Source: Halalkalibacter nanhaiisediminis
Lineage (GTDB): Bacteria > Bacillota > Bacilli > Bacillales > Bacillaceae_D
NCBI RefSeq assembly: GCF_007830185.1
Contig: NZ_VLKZ01000009.1
Coordinates: 82,479-146,478, forward strand
Direction: 5' to 3'
Length of the DNA stretch: 64,000 nucleotides
Shown piece after piece: positions 17,734 through 26,785 of the stretch. How positions within the stretch are numbered: position 1 is the stretch's first letter; each line of letters begins with the position of its first letter. The translations under genes and the position numbers were made by a program. The notes below the pieces were generated by a model, which saw nothing but the letters and a program-made list of their open reading frames with translations, made no database searches and had not been told where the DNA came from.

Positions 17734-17768
17734 ACAAAGCCCCTTTTTAATAGAAGAAAGGGGCTTTG
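17734..17768. terminator. Bidirectional terminator
   Basis: ACAAAGCCCCTTT pairs with AAAGGGGCTTTGT between the convergent CdsA-like and ABC transporter genes. Confidence 0.92.
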
Positions 17769-17770
17769 TG

Positions 17771-19588
17771 TTATTCTCCATAATGCATGCCATAGTAAAA
17801 TCCTTTTTTCGTTAATAACTCCTCATGTGAGCCTTTCTCAATCACTTTCCCATCCTGCAACACTAAGATTTGATCGGCCTGCTGAATCGTGTTCAATCGG
17901 TGAGCAATCACAAAGCTCGTTCTCCCCTTCATTAGCGTATGAAGGGCCTCTTGAATCTTCATTTCTGTCATTGTATCAATACTACTTGTCGCCTCATCTA
18001 AAATCAGAATAGATGGATTGGCTAAAATCACTCTAGCGATTGAGACAAGCTGCTTTTGACCTTGGCTGATCCCACTCCCATCTTGATCAAGAACAGTATC
18101 GAACCCGTTAGGTAACTTTTGAATAAACGAATATGCATTAGCTTGTTTAGCTGCTTCTTCAACCTCATCATCTGTGGCATCAAGTTTTCCGTAGCGGATA
18201 TTTTCACGAATCGTCATTTGAAAAAGAACCGTGTCTTGCAGAACAAATCCCATATGCTGACGCAGGCTTTCACGTTTTATTTGTGTCATATCTTGCCCAT
18301 CTACTAAAATCTGACCTGACTTTGGATCATAAAACCTAGAAAGCAAATTGATAATCGTCGTCTTCCCTGCACCCGTAGGACCGACAAGAGCGACTATCTC
18401 TCCAGCAGATACATCAAAACTTACATTACGGATCGTGTTCGCATTCTTTTCGTACGAAAAAGAAACTTGTTTAAAAACAACATTTCCTTTCATTGTTTGA
18501 AGAGCTTGTGCGCCTTCCTTATCCTGCTCTACTGGTTCATCAATCACAGCAAACACTCGCTCTGCCCCTGCCACAGCTGACAAAAGCGTGTTAAATTGAT
18601 TGGCTAAATCATTTAATGGCCGTGTAAACTGGCGTGCGTATTCCGCAAAGATCACAATCACTCCAATCGTTATCGCATCCTGTAATACGAGCACTCCACC
18701 GATTAAAGCAATGATCGCAAAACTAAGATTGTTCAACATGTTCATCAGTTTAGGAATAAAGCCCGAGTATGTTTGGGCCCAAAAGCTAGCCCCTTTTAGC
18801 TGCTCATTTTTCTCCATGAACGCTGAAATGACACGTTCCTCTTGAGAAAAGGTTTTAACGATCTTTTGCCCCGAAATCGTTTCCTCAATAAATCCGTTAA
18901 TATCTCCTAAGTGCTGTTGCTGATTTTTAAAAAAGACACTCGTTCGCCTTGTTATCCACTTCATCCCAAAAACCATCAACGGCACAATCGTCAGTGTAAT
19001 CACAGTTAAAAGTGGACTCAACCATATCATCACTGAAATAATCCCGACAAATGTCAGAATGCTAGATAAGATTTGAATGACGGAACTATTTAACGTTGAG
19101 CTGACATTTTCAATATCACTCGTTACCCTACTCATTAACTCACCGTGCTGACGTTTGTCAAAATAAGAGATCGGCAGCTTTTGTAAGTGTAAAAACAATT
19201 GACTACGCATTGTAAAGACTGTTTGTTGTGCGATCCCAACCATCCAAAAATTTTGTAGCCAGCTTGCTCCTGATTGAAACAGATAGACAAAGGCTAAAGC
19301 AATCAATAAAAAGAGCAAATTGTTACGATTACTTGTCACAAGAAAGTCATCAATCGTTATTCCAATTAAAAATGGGCCTACTAAGCTTAATCCTGAGCTT
19401 AAGACAATCATTAAGATAACAAATGTTAGCTGCTTTTTATACACACCCAAATAGGACCAAATTCGTTTTAGCGTCCCTACCCAATTCTTTACACGTTGCT
19501 TCTTCTTTACCAGCCCGTTATTCCCTTCAAGTGGCTGATCAAAAGCAATACGCTTATAGCGAAAAGGTTCCATTAATAACTTTAGCAT
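17771..19588 (-). CDS. Heterodimeric ABC exporter, catalytically canonical half (YfiC-like)
   Basis: Half-transporter of 605 residues from the ATG at 19588, which has a GGGGGA site. Six membrane segments (about residues 70-340) precede a nucleotide-binding domain with Walker A GPTGAGKTT, signature SQGQKQL, Walker B ILILDEATSS with the catalytic Glu, and switch His in IAHRLNTI. The signature is the non-canonical ISQGQ form. It overlaps the end of its partner gene by 35 bases. Together they resemble B. subtilis YfiB/YfiC or BmrC/BmrD multidrug exporters. Substrate unknown. Confidence 0.88.
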   Translation of the reverse strand: MLKLLMEPFRYKRIAFDQPLEGNNGLVKKKQRVKNWVGTLKRIWSYLGVYKKQLTFVILMIVLSSGLSLVGPFLIGITIDDFLVTSNRNNLLFLLIALAFVYLFQSGASWLQNFWMVGIAQQTVFTMRSQLFLHLQKLPISYFDKRQHGELMSRVTSDIENVSSTLNSSVIQILSSILTFVGIISVMIWLSPLLTVITLTIVPLMVFGMKWITRRTSVFFKNQQQHLGDINGFIEETISGQKIVKTFSQEERVISAFMEKNEQLKGASFWAQTYSGFIPKLMNMLNNLSFAIIALIGGVLVLQDAITIGVIVIFAEYARQFTRPLNDLANQFNTLLSAVAGAERVFAVIDEPVEQDKEGAQALQTMKGNVVFKQVSFSYEKNANTIRNVSFDVSAGEIVALVGPTGAGKTTIINLLSRFYDPKSGQILVDGQDMTQIKRESLRQHMGFVLQDTVLFQMTIRENIRYGKLDATDDEVEEAAKQANAYSFIQKLPNGFDTVLDQDGSGISQGQKQLVSIARVILANPSILILDEATSSIDTMTEMKIQEALHTLMKGRTSFVIAHRLNTIQQADQILVLQDGKVIEKGSHEELLTKKGFYYGMHYGE

Positions 19589-21311
19589 GTTGAATGTCCC
19601 CCTTCGCAAATTGAGATTGATAGAGCTGCTGATAAAGTGGCGATTCACTTAGTAATTGACCATGAGAGCCTTGTGCAACAACTTTTCCTTCTTCTAATAA
19701 AAGGATCGAATCTGCCTTCATTGCCGTACTTAGCTTCTGTGTAATCAAAAGTGTCGTGCACAAATATGTACCGAGTGCCTTTAACAATCTCGCCTCCGTT
19801 TGCACATCAAGCGCACTTGTACTATCATCTAACATTAATATTTTCGGTTTACGAATAAGAGCGCGTGCAATAGATAGACGCTGCTTTTGACCACCAGATA
19901 AATTAACACCCTTTTGTCCAATTTTCGTATCATATTGGTGTGGCAGTTTCATGATCGCATCATGAATTTGAGCATCCTTTGCGGCTTCCATAATGTCAGT
20001 AAGTGTCGCATCTGTTTTTCCCCATGCAATATTCTCTTTTACTGTGCCAGAAAAAAGCATAATCTCCTGAGGTACATAACCAATTTGCTGACGTAAATAC
20101 TCTATCTTCATCTCTTTGCTATCTACATTATCTATAAAAATCGTACCCTCGCTAACATCATAAAGACGAGGAATTAAATGAAATAAAGACGACTTACCAG
20201 ACCCAGTTGAACCAAGAATAGCCAATGTTTGACCTGGCTTTACTGTAAAAGAACACCTATCTAAAACTTTTTCGTCAGATTTGGGATAATAAAATGATAC
20301 CTCTTCAAATTCGATTTTGCCTTCCTTTATTGGTCTACCTTGATTTGATTTTTTTAGATTGGTACGGTCCACTTCCGTATTTAATACATCCGTAATGCGC
20401 TCTGCAGAAGCTCGTGCCCGTGAAAAAATGATAATGATCATCGTAAAGATCGTTAATGCAGAAGTAATTCTCATTCCATAGTTCACAATCGCTACAACCT
20501 CACCAATTTGTGCATTGCCCGTATTCACATTCATGCTACCGAACCAAAGAACACCAATAATGGCTACATTCATAAGCAACAATAAAGCAGGCATTGTGAT
20601 TTCCATTACCCGTAACGCTTTAACGGTGCTATCCATTAATGCCTCATTTCGTTTTAAGAAGCGCTTACCTTCATGCTTTCTTCTCACAAAAACTTTGATT
20701 AGTCTCATTGCCCCTAAGTTTTCTCGAATTGCATGATTAACTTCATCAAGTCTAGCTTGTACTTGCCGAAAAAGAGTCGATCCTTTTCGCATCATCCATA
20801 CTAAAAAAATGATAATAATCGGAATCGTAACAACAAGAACCATCGCAAGCTGAATATTAACAACAAAAGCCATCACCACTCCACCAATGACAAGCAACGG
20901 AGCTCTCAGCATGATGCGTAAACTCATAAAGATCGTCGTTTGAATTTGATTCACATCATTGGTCATTCTTGTGATCAATGAAGAAGTTTGAAATCGTTGT
21001 AAATGACGAAACGAAAAGGATTGTACTTTCTGATATAAACTGCTCCGAATATCAAAGCCAGTACTTTGGCTGACATGAGCTGCATAAAAGGAATTAACAA
21101 CCCCAGATACAAAGGCAAGAAACGACATCCCAAGCATAATACCGCCCCATCTCAACACAACAGATAGATCCTCTTGCATAATGCCATCATCAATCATTTT
21201 TGCCAGCATTAACGGATGAAATAATTCCACCATCAATTCAACAAGCATTAGCAACAACGCAATCACCATCGGGAAGCGATATGGTTTTAAAAATGAAAAA
21301 ATGTTTGACAT
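19554..21311 (-). CDS. Heterodimeric ABC exporter, degenerate-site half (YfiB-like)
   Basis: Half-transporter of 585 residues with six membrane segments and an ATP-binding domain: Walker A GSTGSGKSS and signature LSGGQKQR are normal, but Walker B ends in Asp (ILMLDDSTSALD) instead of the catalytic Glu, and the switch His is Gln (LITQKLST). With the partner's changed signature this gives one hydrolytic and one degenerate ATP site, as in BmrCD and TM287/288. It is the first gene of the pair, so both subunits come from one transcript. Confidence 0.88.
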   Translation of the reverse strand: MSNIFSFLKPYRFPMVIALLLMLVELMVELFHPLMLAKMIDDGIMQEDLSVVLRWGGIMLGMSFLAFVSGVVNSFYAAHVSQSTGFDIRSSLYQKVQSFSFRHLQRFQTSSLITRMTNDVNQIQTTIFMSLRIMLRAPLLVIGGVVMAFVVNIQLAMVLVVTIPIIIIFLVWMMRKGSTLFRQVQARLDEVNHAIRENLGAMRLIKVFVRRKHEGKRFLKRNEALMDSTVKALRVMEITMPALLLLMNVAIIGVLWFGSMNVNTGNAQIGEVVAIVNYGMRITSALTIFTMIIIIFSRARASAERITDVLNTEVDRTNLKKSNQGRPIKEGKIEFEEVSFYYPKSDEKVLDRCSFTVKPGQTLAILGSTGSGKSSLFHLIPRLYDVSEGTIFIDNVDSKEMKIEYLRQQIGYVPQEIMLFSGTVKENIAWGKTDATLTDIMEAAKDAQIHDAIMKLPHQYDTKIGQKGVNLSGGQKQRLSIARALIRKPKILMLDDSTSALDVQTEARLLKALGTYLCTTLLITQKLSTAMKADSILLLEEGKVVAQGSHGQLLSESPLYQQLYQSQFAKGDIQHAKVINGTFSL

Positions 21312-21627
21312 ACTTTATCCTCCAAAAGTTGTTTCATCATCCTTTATTTAAATAAGTTGTGATTATTTCTTCGATCAACGAAAGAAGTTGGCTTTTTTTA
21401 TATATTAGCTTATTATTGCGCTTTCTACTATTACAAATTGTCAGAAATAAATCTAATATTCCAATAGATGGTTTGAACGTAATGATCTTTAAAACAATTA
21501 AAAATGTCTTTTTATTGACTTTTCCTTTATAATGATGAAATGATTCTAAAAATTGTCATAATTAAACACGAATGACATTCCAAGTTCGACATCGATAGCA
21601 ATCTAACTAGATAAAGGAATGGTTACT
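21312..21627. other. Divergent intergenic region
   Basis: Promoter region between the ABC exporter and the MFS gene. It is AT-rich; a TATAAT occurs at about 21529 but lacks a well-spaced -35. No gene, repeat or RNA was recognised. Confidence 0.3.
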
Positions 21628-22842
21628 ATGATTGAGCTACGAACAAAAGAGTTTTGGAAAACAACCATTGCCCTTAGCATTGGTTCGCTGTTAATCTTTG
21701 CTAATGTCTATTTCACGCAACCTATTCTGCCTGTCTTATCTCAAGAATTTAATGTGTCATCCTTAGCTGCTAACATGACTGTTTCTTTTGTTATTTTAGC
21801 GCTTGGCTTATCTTTATTTTTCTATGGTCCATTCTCTGATAGTGTTGGTCGGCGCGGAATTATGATTATCACGATGGCACTAGCCACTGTGACGACTTTT
21901 TTAGCAGCCTTTGCTCCAACCTTTGAATCTTTAATTGTGATTCGAGTATTACAGGGGGTTTTTCTAGCAGGACTTCCTTCTCTTGCAGTAGCCTATATTG
22001 GCGAAGAGTACTCCGCGAAAGCTCTCTCTCTTGCGATCGGGATTTATATTAGTGGGAACACGATTGGTGGTATGTTTGGGAGAGCCTTTAGCGGAATCTT
22101 GACGGATCTCGTGAGCTGGCGCTTTGCTTTTATCGCCATGGGATGTGTGAGTCTTATATGCTTATTTATTTTTATCTGGCTGCTTCAACCTTCAAAAAAT
22201 TTTGTTCAAAAGAAATTTAATTGGCGAGGGACACTAACGGATTATCGCGCACATCTTTCAAACAAAGAATTAAGATTAGCCTATCTGGTTGGCGGTTTAC
22301 ATTTTATGATTTTTGTCGGTCATTTTAGTTACATAACCTTCCTTCTTAGCAGTCCACCTTATTTGCTACCGCCTAGTATCATCGGACTGTTGTTTCTAAC
22401 GTATATTGCAGGAACCATTAGCTCTCCTTTATCAGGTAAGTTAGCAGCTAGATGGCCAAAAGCGGTTTGTATTGAGGTTGGTATTGCCATTATGGTTGTC
22501 GGCTTTCTCCTCACGTTGCAGGGCAGTGTGATCGCCATTATAACTGGATTATTACTTAATTGTTTTGGATTCTTTTTTGCCCACTCAACAGCTAGTTCTT
22601 GGGTAAGCAGTCGAGCAAAATCTGCTAAAGCAAGTGCTGCAGGCTTGTACTTAATTTTCTATTATATTGGAGGCAGCCTTGGACCTTTATATTTAGAACC
22701 ATTTTGGAACCTTCTAAATTGGCAAGGAATTGTGTTAGGTAGTATGTTCATCCTCATCTTAACAACCTTCCTTGGTTTGAAAATGAAAAAAATTGAAACA
22801 CAGCACCTATCAGAACCATTAAAGCAAGCGAAGAATTTTTAA
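21628..22842 (+). CDS. MFS transporter (YgaY/AraJ-like exporter family)
   Basis: 404 residues from the ATG at 21628, placed seven bases after AAAGGA; the ATG nine bases earlier touches that site and is unlikely. Twelve membrane segments. The opening NVYFTQPILPVLSQEF and GPFSDSVGRRG loop are typical of a drug/metabolite exporter branch of MFS. Helix 4 has RVLQGVFLAGLPSLAVAY. Substrate unknown. A terminator follows. The gene is monocistronic. Confidence 0.85.
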   Translation: MIELRTKEFWKTTIALSIGSLLIFANVYFTQPILPVLSQEFNVSSLAANMTVSFVILALGLSLFFYGPFSDSVGRRGIMIITMALATVTTFLAAFAPTFESLIVIRVLQGVFLAGLPSLAVAYIGEEYSAKALSLAIGIYISGNTIGGMFGRAFSGILTDLVSWRFAFIAMGCVSLICLFIFIWLLQPSKNFVQKKFNWRGTLTDYRAHLSNKELRLAYLVGGLHFMIFVGHFSYITFLLSSPPYLLPPSIIGLLFLTYIAGTISSPLSGKLAARWPKAVCIEVGIAIMVVGFLLTLQGSVIAIITGLLLNCFGFFFAHSTASSWVSSRAKSAKASAAGLYLIFYYIGGSLGPLYLEPFWNLLNWQGIVLGSMFILILTTFLGLKMKKIETQHLSEPLKQAKNF

Positions 22843-22849
22843 CATTAAA

Positions 22850-22877
22850 AAAGCAGGCCATCTCATGTGCCTGCTTT
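22850..22877. terminator. Terminator between MFS and amidase genes
   Basis: AAAGCAGGC pairs with GCCTGCTTT around a ten-base loop. Confidence 0.85.
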
Positions 22878-22966
22878 ATATCATTTAACAATCCTTCTTA
22901 ATCACCGTCATTGAGTTAGCGTTTTTCTGAAACTCATATGTAACGTGAACCTCTTCTAATAACTCC

Positions 22967-24139
22967 TTATTTCTCCCACAAATCACAATGCTGATCCATC
23001 CACCTTAGTAACCGAAGATCCTGCTTTGGTCCTGCAATCACAGATAGTCCAATTGGGACACCTTCTACATCAGCTACTGGTATCGTGACTTGCGGGAGCC
23101 CTGCCAACCCTGCAATAGAAGAGAGCTGGATCGTTTCGGATCTTCGTTTCTCAATCTCTTCGCCACTCATATTAACAAGAGGGGCTTTCCCAGGTACAGT
23201 GGGAATAATCAGTAACCCATCATCACCGAGCAGCTTTTCTAAGCGGTTTTGGATACGTTCTTTTAGCTGTTGTTCTGTTGCACTCTCATCTTCTTTTAAG
23301 GTGCTTGCCCATTCGAATCGTGCTGCAATGTCTGGGCCAAAATGGGGCTTAACCGTTTCAATCCATTCACCATGAGATTTCCATACTTCAATTCCCTGTA
23401 ACGTTCTAAATGCATTCATCCATGTGACTAGCCCTTCGTCTGCAATCTCGATCGATTCCCTTTGAGTAAAACAATTTTCAATCGTTGTAAGAACAGGAGA
23501 GAGCGCCTGTTTGCTCTCTTCATCCGCTAATGCCCACGCATCCTTATCAACCATCACTCGTGTAAATGCTTGAGCCGATGATTCTTCTTGAAGTAAAACC
23601 TCACCAACCTTAAGCAATGTCTTCGTATCACAAGTCATCCAACCAACCGTATCAAAGCTAGGTGCTAACGGAATGACCCCTTCAATCGAAAGAAAATTAT
23701 GTGTCGGTCGAAAGCCGTACAGCCCGCAATAAGCTGCTGGGATTCGCACGGAGCCTGCTGTATCTGTTCCGAGGGCAAAATCAACTAGTTTAGCTGCAAC
23801 AGCGACAGCCGAACCACTTGAAGAACCGCCAGGAATACGCTGATGATCCTTTGGATTAACAGGTGTACCGTAATGAATATTTTCTCCATTTAAACTATAC
23901 ATGAGCTCATCGGTAATTGTTGTGCCTACTAATGTTGCACCATTTTCTAATAAACGCTGCACAACAGGCGCATGACTTTTTGCAGGTGAATGCGTACGCA
24001 ACCAATCTGGATTTCCAGCACTAGCCGTTATTCCTTTTACATCCAACACATCCTTAACCGCAAACCTAAGTCCTGACAGGCTTTCTTTTGCAAATGGTTC
24101 CACATTCAGCTCTTCAACAAAGGCATTATAATCCTTCAT
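22967..24139 (-). CDS. Amidase-signature hydrolase, last gene of the puc island
   Basis: 390 residues from the ATG at 24139, with GGAGGGATGAT before it. The amidase-signature catalytic triad is visible: Lys in FAVKDVLDV, the cis-Ser in GGSSSGSAVAVAA and the nucleophilic Ser in DTAGSVRIPA. It follows the aminotransferase gene by 30 bases and so belongs to the same transcript. PucG yields glycine and oxalurate, so this enzyme could hydrolyse oxalurate, oxamate or a related amide; that is inference from position. Allophanate or an indole-acetamide-type substrate is also possible. It is shorter than the usual 450-480 residues. Confidence 0.8.
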   Translation of the reverse strand: MKDYNAFVEELNVEPFAKESLSGLRFAVKDVLDVKGITASAGNPDWLRTHSPAKSHAPVVQRLLENGATLVGTTITDELMYSLNGENIHYGTPVNPKDHQRIPGGSSSGSAVAVAAKLVDFALGTDTAGSVRIPAAYCGLYGFRPTHNFLSIEGVIPLAPSFDTVGWMTCDTKTLLKVGEVLLQEESSAQAFTRVMVDKDAWALADEESKQALSPVLTTIENCFTQRESIEIADEGLVTWMNAFRTLQGIEVWKSHGEWIETVKPHFGPDIAARFEWASTLKEDESATEQQLKERIQNRLEKLLGDDGLLIIPTVPGKAPLVNMSGEEIEKRRSETIQLSSIAGLAGLPQVTIPVADVEGVPIGLSVIAGPKQDLRLLRWMDQHCDLWEK

Positions 24140-24169
24140 ATCATCCCTCCATAACCATTCATACATTAA

Positions 24170-25429
24170 TTAGCCATCATTTGCTTTTGATATTCTTTCT
24201 TTTTGTTGATATACATCTAACGCCGCTTGAACGCCTTCACCGACATTTACTTTCACATCATGTCTTGTTAATACTGCTTCTAATGCCCCAAGAGTTAATA
24301 GGATATTTCTTTGTTGGCAGCTATAGCCCATCGTCCCAATTCTCCAAATCTTGCCGTGGAGCGGACCAAATGAGCTAGCGATCTCAATACCGAAATCATC
24401 TAGTAACATTTTCCGAACAGAATCACCGTTCACTCCATCTGGTATCGTCACACAAGTAACGGTAGGAAGTTTATTTTCTGAATGACCAAATAATTCAAGG
24501 CCCATCGCTTCAATTCCTGCAACTAATGCTCGTTCATTTACACGATGACGTTTAAACCTCGCTTCCAATCCTTCTTCTAATATGAGGCGCAACCCCTCAT
24601 ACAGTCCATAAAGCATAGATGTCGCTTCTGTATGATGATTGAGACGTGCTGGACTCCAGTAATCTTGTAATTGACTTAAATCAAAGTAATTACTACGAAT
24701 ACGTCTTTCAAAATTGCTTGATAACAGCTGCTCTTTCGTTGCCAGACCTTTCTCAATTGACTTTCGTTGCAAAAGAATATCTTCTATTCTTTCATTATAA
24801 GTAAGAGGAGCCATTCCCGCAGGCACAGATAGGCATTTTTGCGTTCCCGTTATTAAACCGTCAATCATCCATTCATCTGTGTTCACTTCAGTCCCACCGA
24901 CCGTTGCGACTGCATCAACAAGCAATAAAACGTCCATTTCTCGGCAAGCATAGCCAATTTCCTTTAATGGCTGTATTCGGCCCGTCGATGTATCACCATG
25001 AACTATCGCCACCACTTTTGGTTTTACTCTTTTCATTTCATTGATCACATCATCAGGGTCAAATACATCTCCCCATTCACAGGTCATCACTTGAACATCG
25101 GCCCCACAACGCTCAGCAATTTCTGTTAGCAAGCCCCCGAATCGACCAAAGGAGGGAACAAGTACGATATCTCCTTCTTCAATTACACTACAAAGCATCG
25201 CCTCAATTCCTGCTCGTGATGTGCCGTCGATCGGAAAAGTCCAATGATTAGTTGTTTGCAGCACCAGTCTAAGCAGCTTCATTGTTTCATTCATTAAAGA
25301 AGTAAAGCTTGGATCAAATTGACCTAGAATTGAATTTGACATCGCCTGTCGTACACGAGGATCGACCTCAACTGGTCCAGGTGTCATAATCGTACGGACT
25401 GGAACATGGAATGGTGTTGAATGATGCAT
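24170..25429 (-). CDS. pucG: (S)-ureidoglycine-glyoxylate aminotransferase
   Basis: PLP enzyme of 419 residues (B. subtilis PucG is of similar size) that transfers the amino group of ureidoglycine to glyoxylate, giving glycine and oxalurate. The start at 25429 has a GGGGGA site; upstream in-frame ATG at 25510 lies inside pucF. Class V aminotransferase features include MTPGPVEVDPRV at the N-terminus, FDPSFTSLMNET, the DAVATVGG strand and the PLP lysine in GTQKCLSVPAG. It follows pucF by 26 bases and precedes the amidase. Serine-glyoxylate aminotransferase is the nearest alternative name. Confidence 0.9.
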   Translation of the reverse strand: MHHSTPFHVPVRTIMTPGPVEVDPRVRQAMSNSILGQFDPSFTSLMNETMKLLRLVLQTTNHWTFPIDGTSRAGIEAMLCSVIEEGDIVLVPSFGRFGGLLTEIAERCGADVQVMTCEWGDVFDPDDVINEMKRVKPKVVAIVHGDTSTGRIQPLKEIGYACREMDVLLLVDAVATVGGTEVNTDEWMIDGLITGTQKCLSVPAGMAPLTYNERIEDILLQRKSIEKGLATKEQLLSSNFERRIRSNYFDLSQLQDYWSPARLNHHTEATSMLYGLYEGLRLILEEGLEARFKRHRVNERALVAGIEAMGLELFGHSENKLPTVTCVTIPDGVNGDSVRKMLLDDFGIEIASSFGPLHGKIWRIGTMGYSCQQRNILLTLGALEAVLTRHDVKVNVGEGVQAALDVYQQKERISKANDG

Positions 25430-25455
25430 CTTGCAATCCCCCAATCTTGCTTGAA

Positions 25456-26691
25456 TTATTCTGCTAACCTCATTAATGTATTTAATAAAACTTGCGTGCC
25501 AATCATACAATCTTCATAATCTGACCATTCCTTTGGATTATGGCTAATTCCCTCTTTAGAGCGAACAAAGATCATGCCCATTTTCGTCAGCTTCGCCATG
25601 ATCAAGGAATCATGTCCAGCTCCGCACTGTAATCTCATCGTTGGCACATCAAGCTCTTTACACGATTCCTCAATTACCTCAATTACCTCTACTTGGCAAG
25701 AAGTCGGATCGACAGCTTTTTTCATATCCATCTCAGCATGGACGTCCCTTTTCTGGCAAATTCGATTGATAGCTTCATAGACTTCATTCATCATTTTTGT
25801 TCGACTTTCTTTATTAATATGTCTAAGATCAACGGAAAAAGCAGCAAGACCTGGGATAATATTGACTCCACCTGGCTCTATGTTTACTTTCCCTACTGTT
25901 CCGACGCCATCATACATCTTGGCAATCTTCTCAATGTCTAGCATGAGCTCCGCCATCGCAAGGGCAGCATCCTTTCTCATATACATAGGAGTGGCACCAG
26001 CATGATCGGCATGTCCTTTTACAACCACATCTAACCATATCGGCCCCTGAATATCAGTCACAATTCCAACAGGCAGCTGATGTTCTTCAAGAACCTTCCC
26101 TTGCTCAATATGCAGCTCAACATAGGCTTTTAATTCTTCTCGTTCTCTCTTTGCTTGTTTGTATAAGCGAGGATCTAATTGTGCTTGAAGAAAAGCTTCT
26201 GCGTAAGTCATCCCATTTGCATCCGTTAATAAAAATGTCGCTTCATCTAGCTCTCCTGCCATTGCTTTACTGCCGATATAACCTGTGCCAAAACGAGTTC
26301 CTTCTTCATCTGTAAAGGAGACAACCTCGATGGAATGCTTCAGCTGAAAACCCGACTCTTTAATCGAACGCACGGCTTCAATTGCCCCAAGAACACCCAG
26401 AGCCCCGTCAAAAATCCCTCCTTGAAAAACCGTATCAATATGTGAACCCGTTAAGACAATTGGAGCTTGTTTTACTGTTCCCTCTAGCTTTCCGATAATA
26501 TTACCAACTGCATCAATACGAACCTTAAGCCCTGCCTCTTTCATTAAATTGATTACATATTGTCTCGCTTTCAAATCCTCTACACTAAGCGAAAGTCTTG
26601 TCGTCCCTTCTTCTAGCAAAGCCCCAATCTCACCTAATTCCAAAAGAGTATTCCATAATCGTTGTTGGTTGATTTGACATGTAATAACCAA
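25456..26691 (-). CDS. pucF: Allantoate amidohydrolase (M20 family)
   Basis: Converts allantoate to ureidoglycine, ammonia and CO2. 411 residues; the start appears to be a TTG at 26691 preceded by GGGGAG. Metal ligands of the M20 peptidase fold are seen in TGSHIDTV (His, Asp), FTDEEGTRFG (double Glu) and the late AGHDSL, plus SVDLRH. It begins a pucF-pucG-amidase transcript, downstream of a terminator that ends the transporter operon. N-carbamoyl amino acid hydrolase is a related activity, but the purine context settles the choice. Confidence 0.9.
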   Translation of the reverse strand: MVITCQINQQRLWNTLLELGEIGALLEEGTTRLSLSVEDLKARQYVINLMKEAGLKVRIDAVGNIIGKLEGTVKQAPIVLTGSHIDTVFQGGIFDGALGVLGAIEAVRSIKESGFQLKHSIEVVSFTDEEGTRFGTGYIGSKAMAGELDEATFLLTDANGMTYAEAFLQAQLDPRLYKQAKREREELKAYVELHIEQGKVLEEHQLPVGIVTDIQGPIWLDVVVKGHADHAGATPMYMRKDAALAMAELMLDIEKIAKMYDGVGTVGKVNIEPGGVNIIPGLAAFSVDLRHINKESRTKMMNEVYEAINRICQKRDVHAEMDMKKAVDPTSCQVEVIEVIEESCKELDVPTMRLQCGAGHDSLIMAKLTKMGMIFVRSKEGISHNPKEWSDYEDCMIGTQVLLNTLMRLAE

Positions 26692-26731
26692 AAATCCAAC
26701 TCCCCTCCACCAAACGTATTTTAGTAAATAA

Positions 26732-26755
26732 GGTCAACCAAGAGCTTGGCTGACC
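26732..26755 (-). terminator. Terminator after the ABC importer genes
   Basis: On the minus strand GGTCAGCCAAG pairs with CTTGGTTGACC and is followed by a TTATTT stretch, between the solute-binding protein gene and pucF. Confidence 0.7.
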
Positions 26756-26785
26756 CCCATTCATTTCATGTAAACGTCCATTTCT

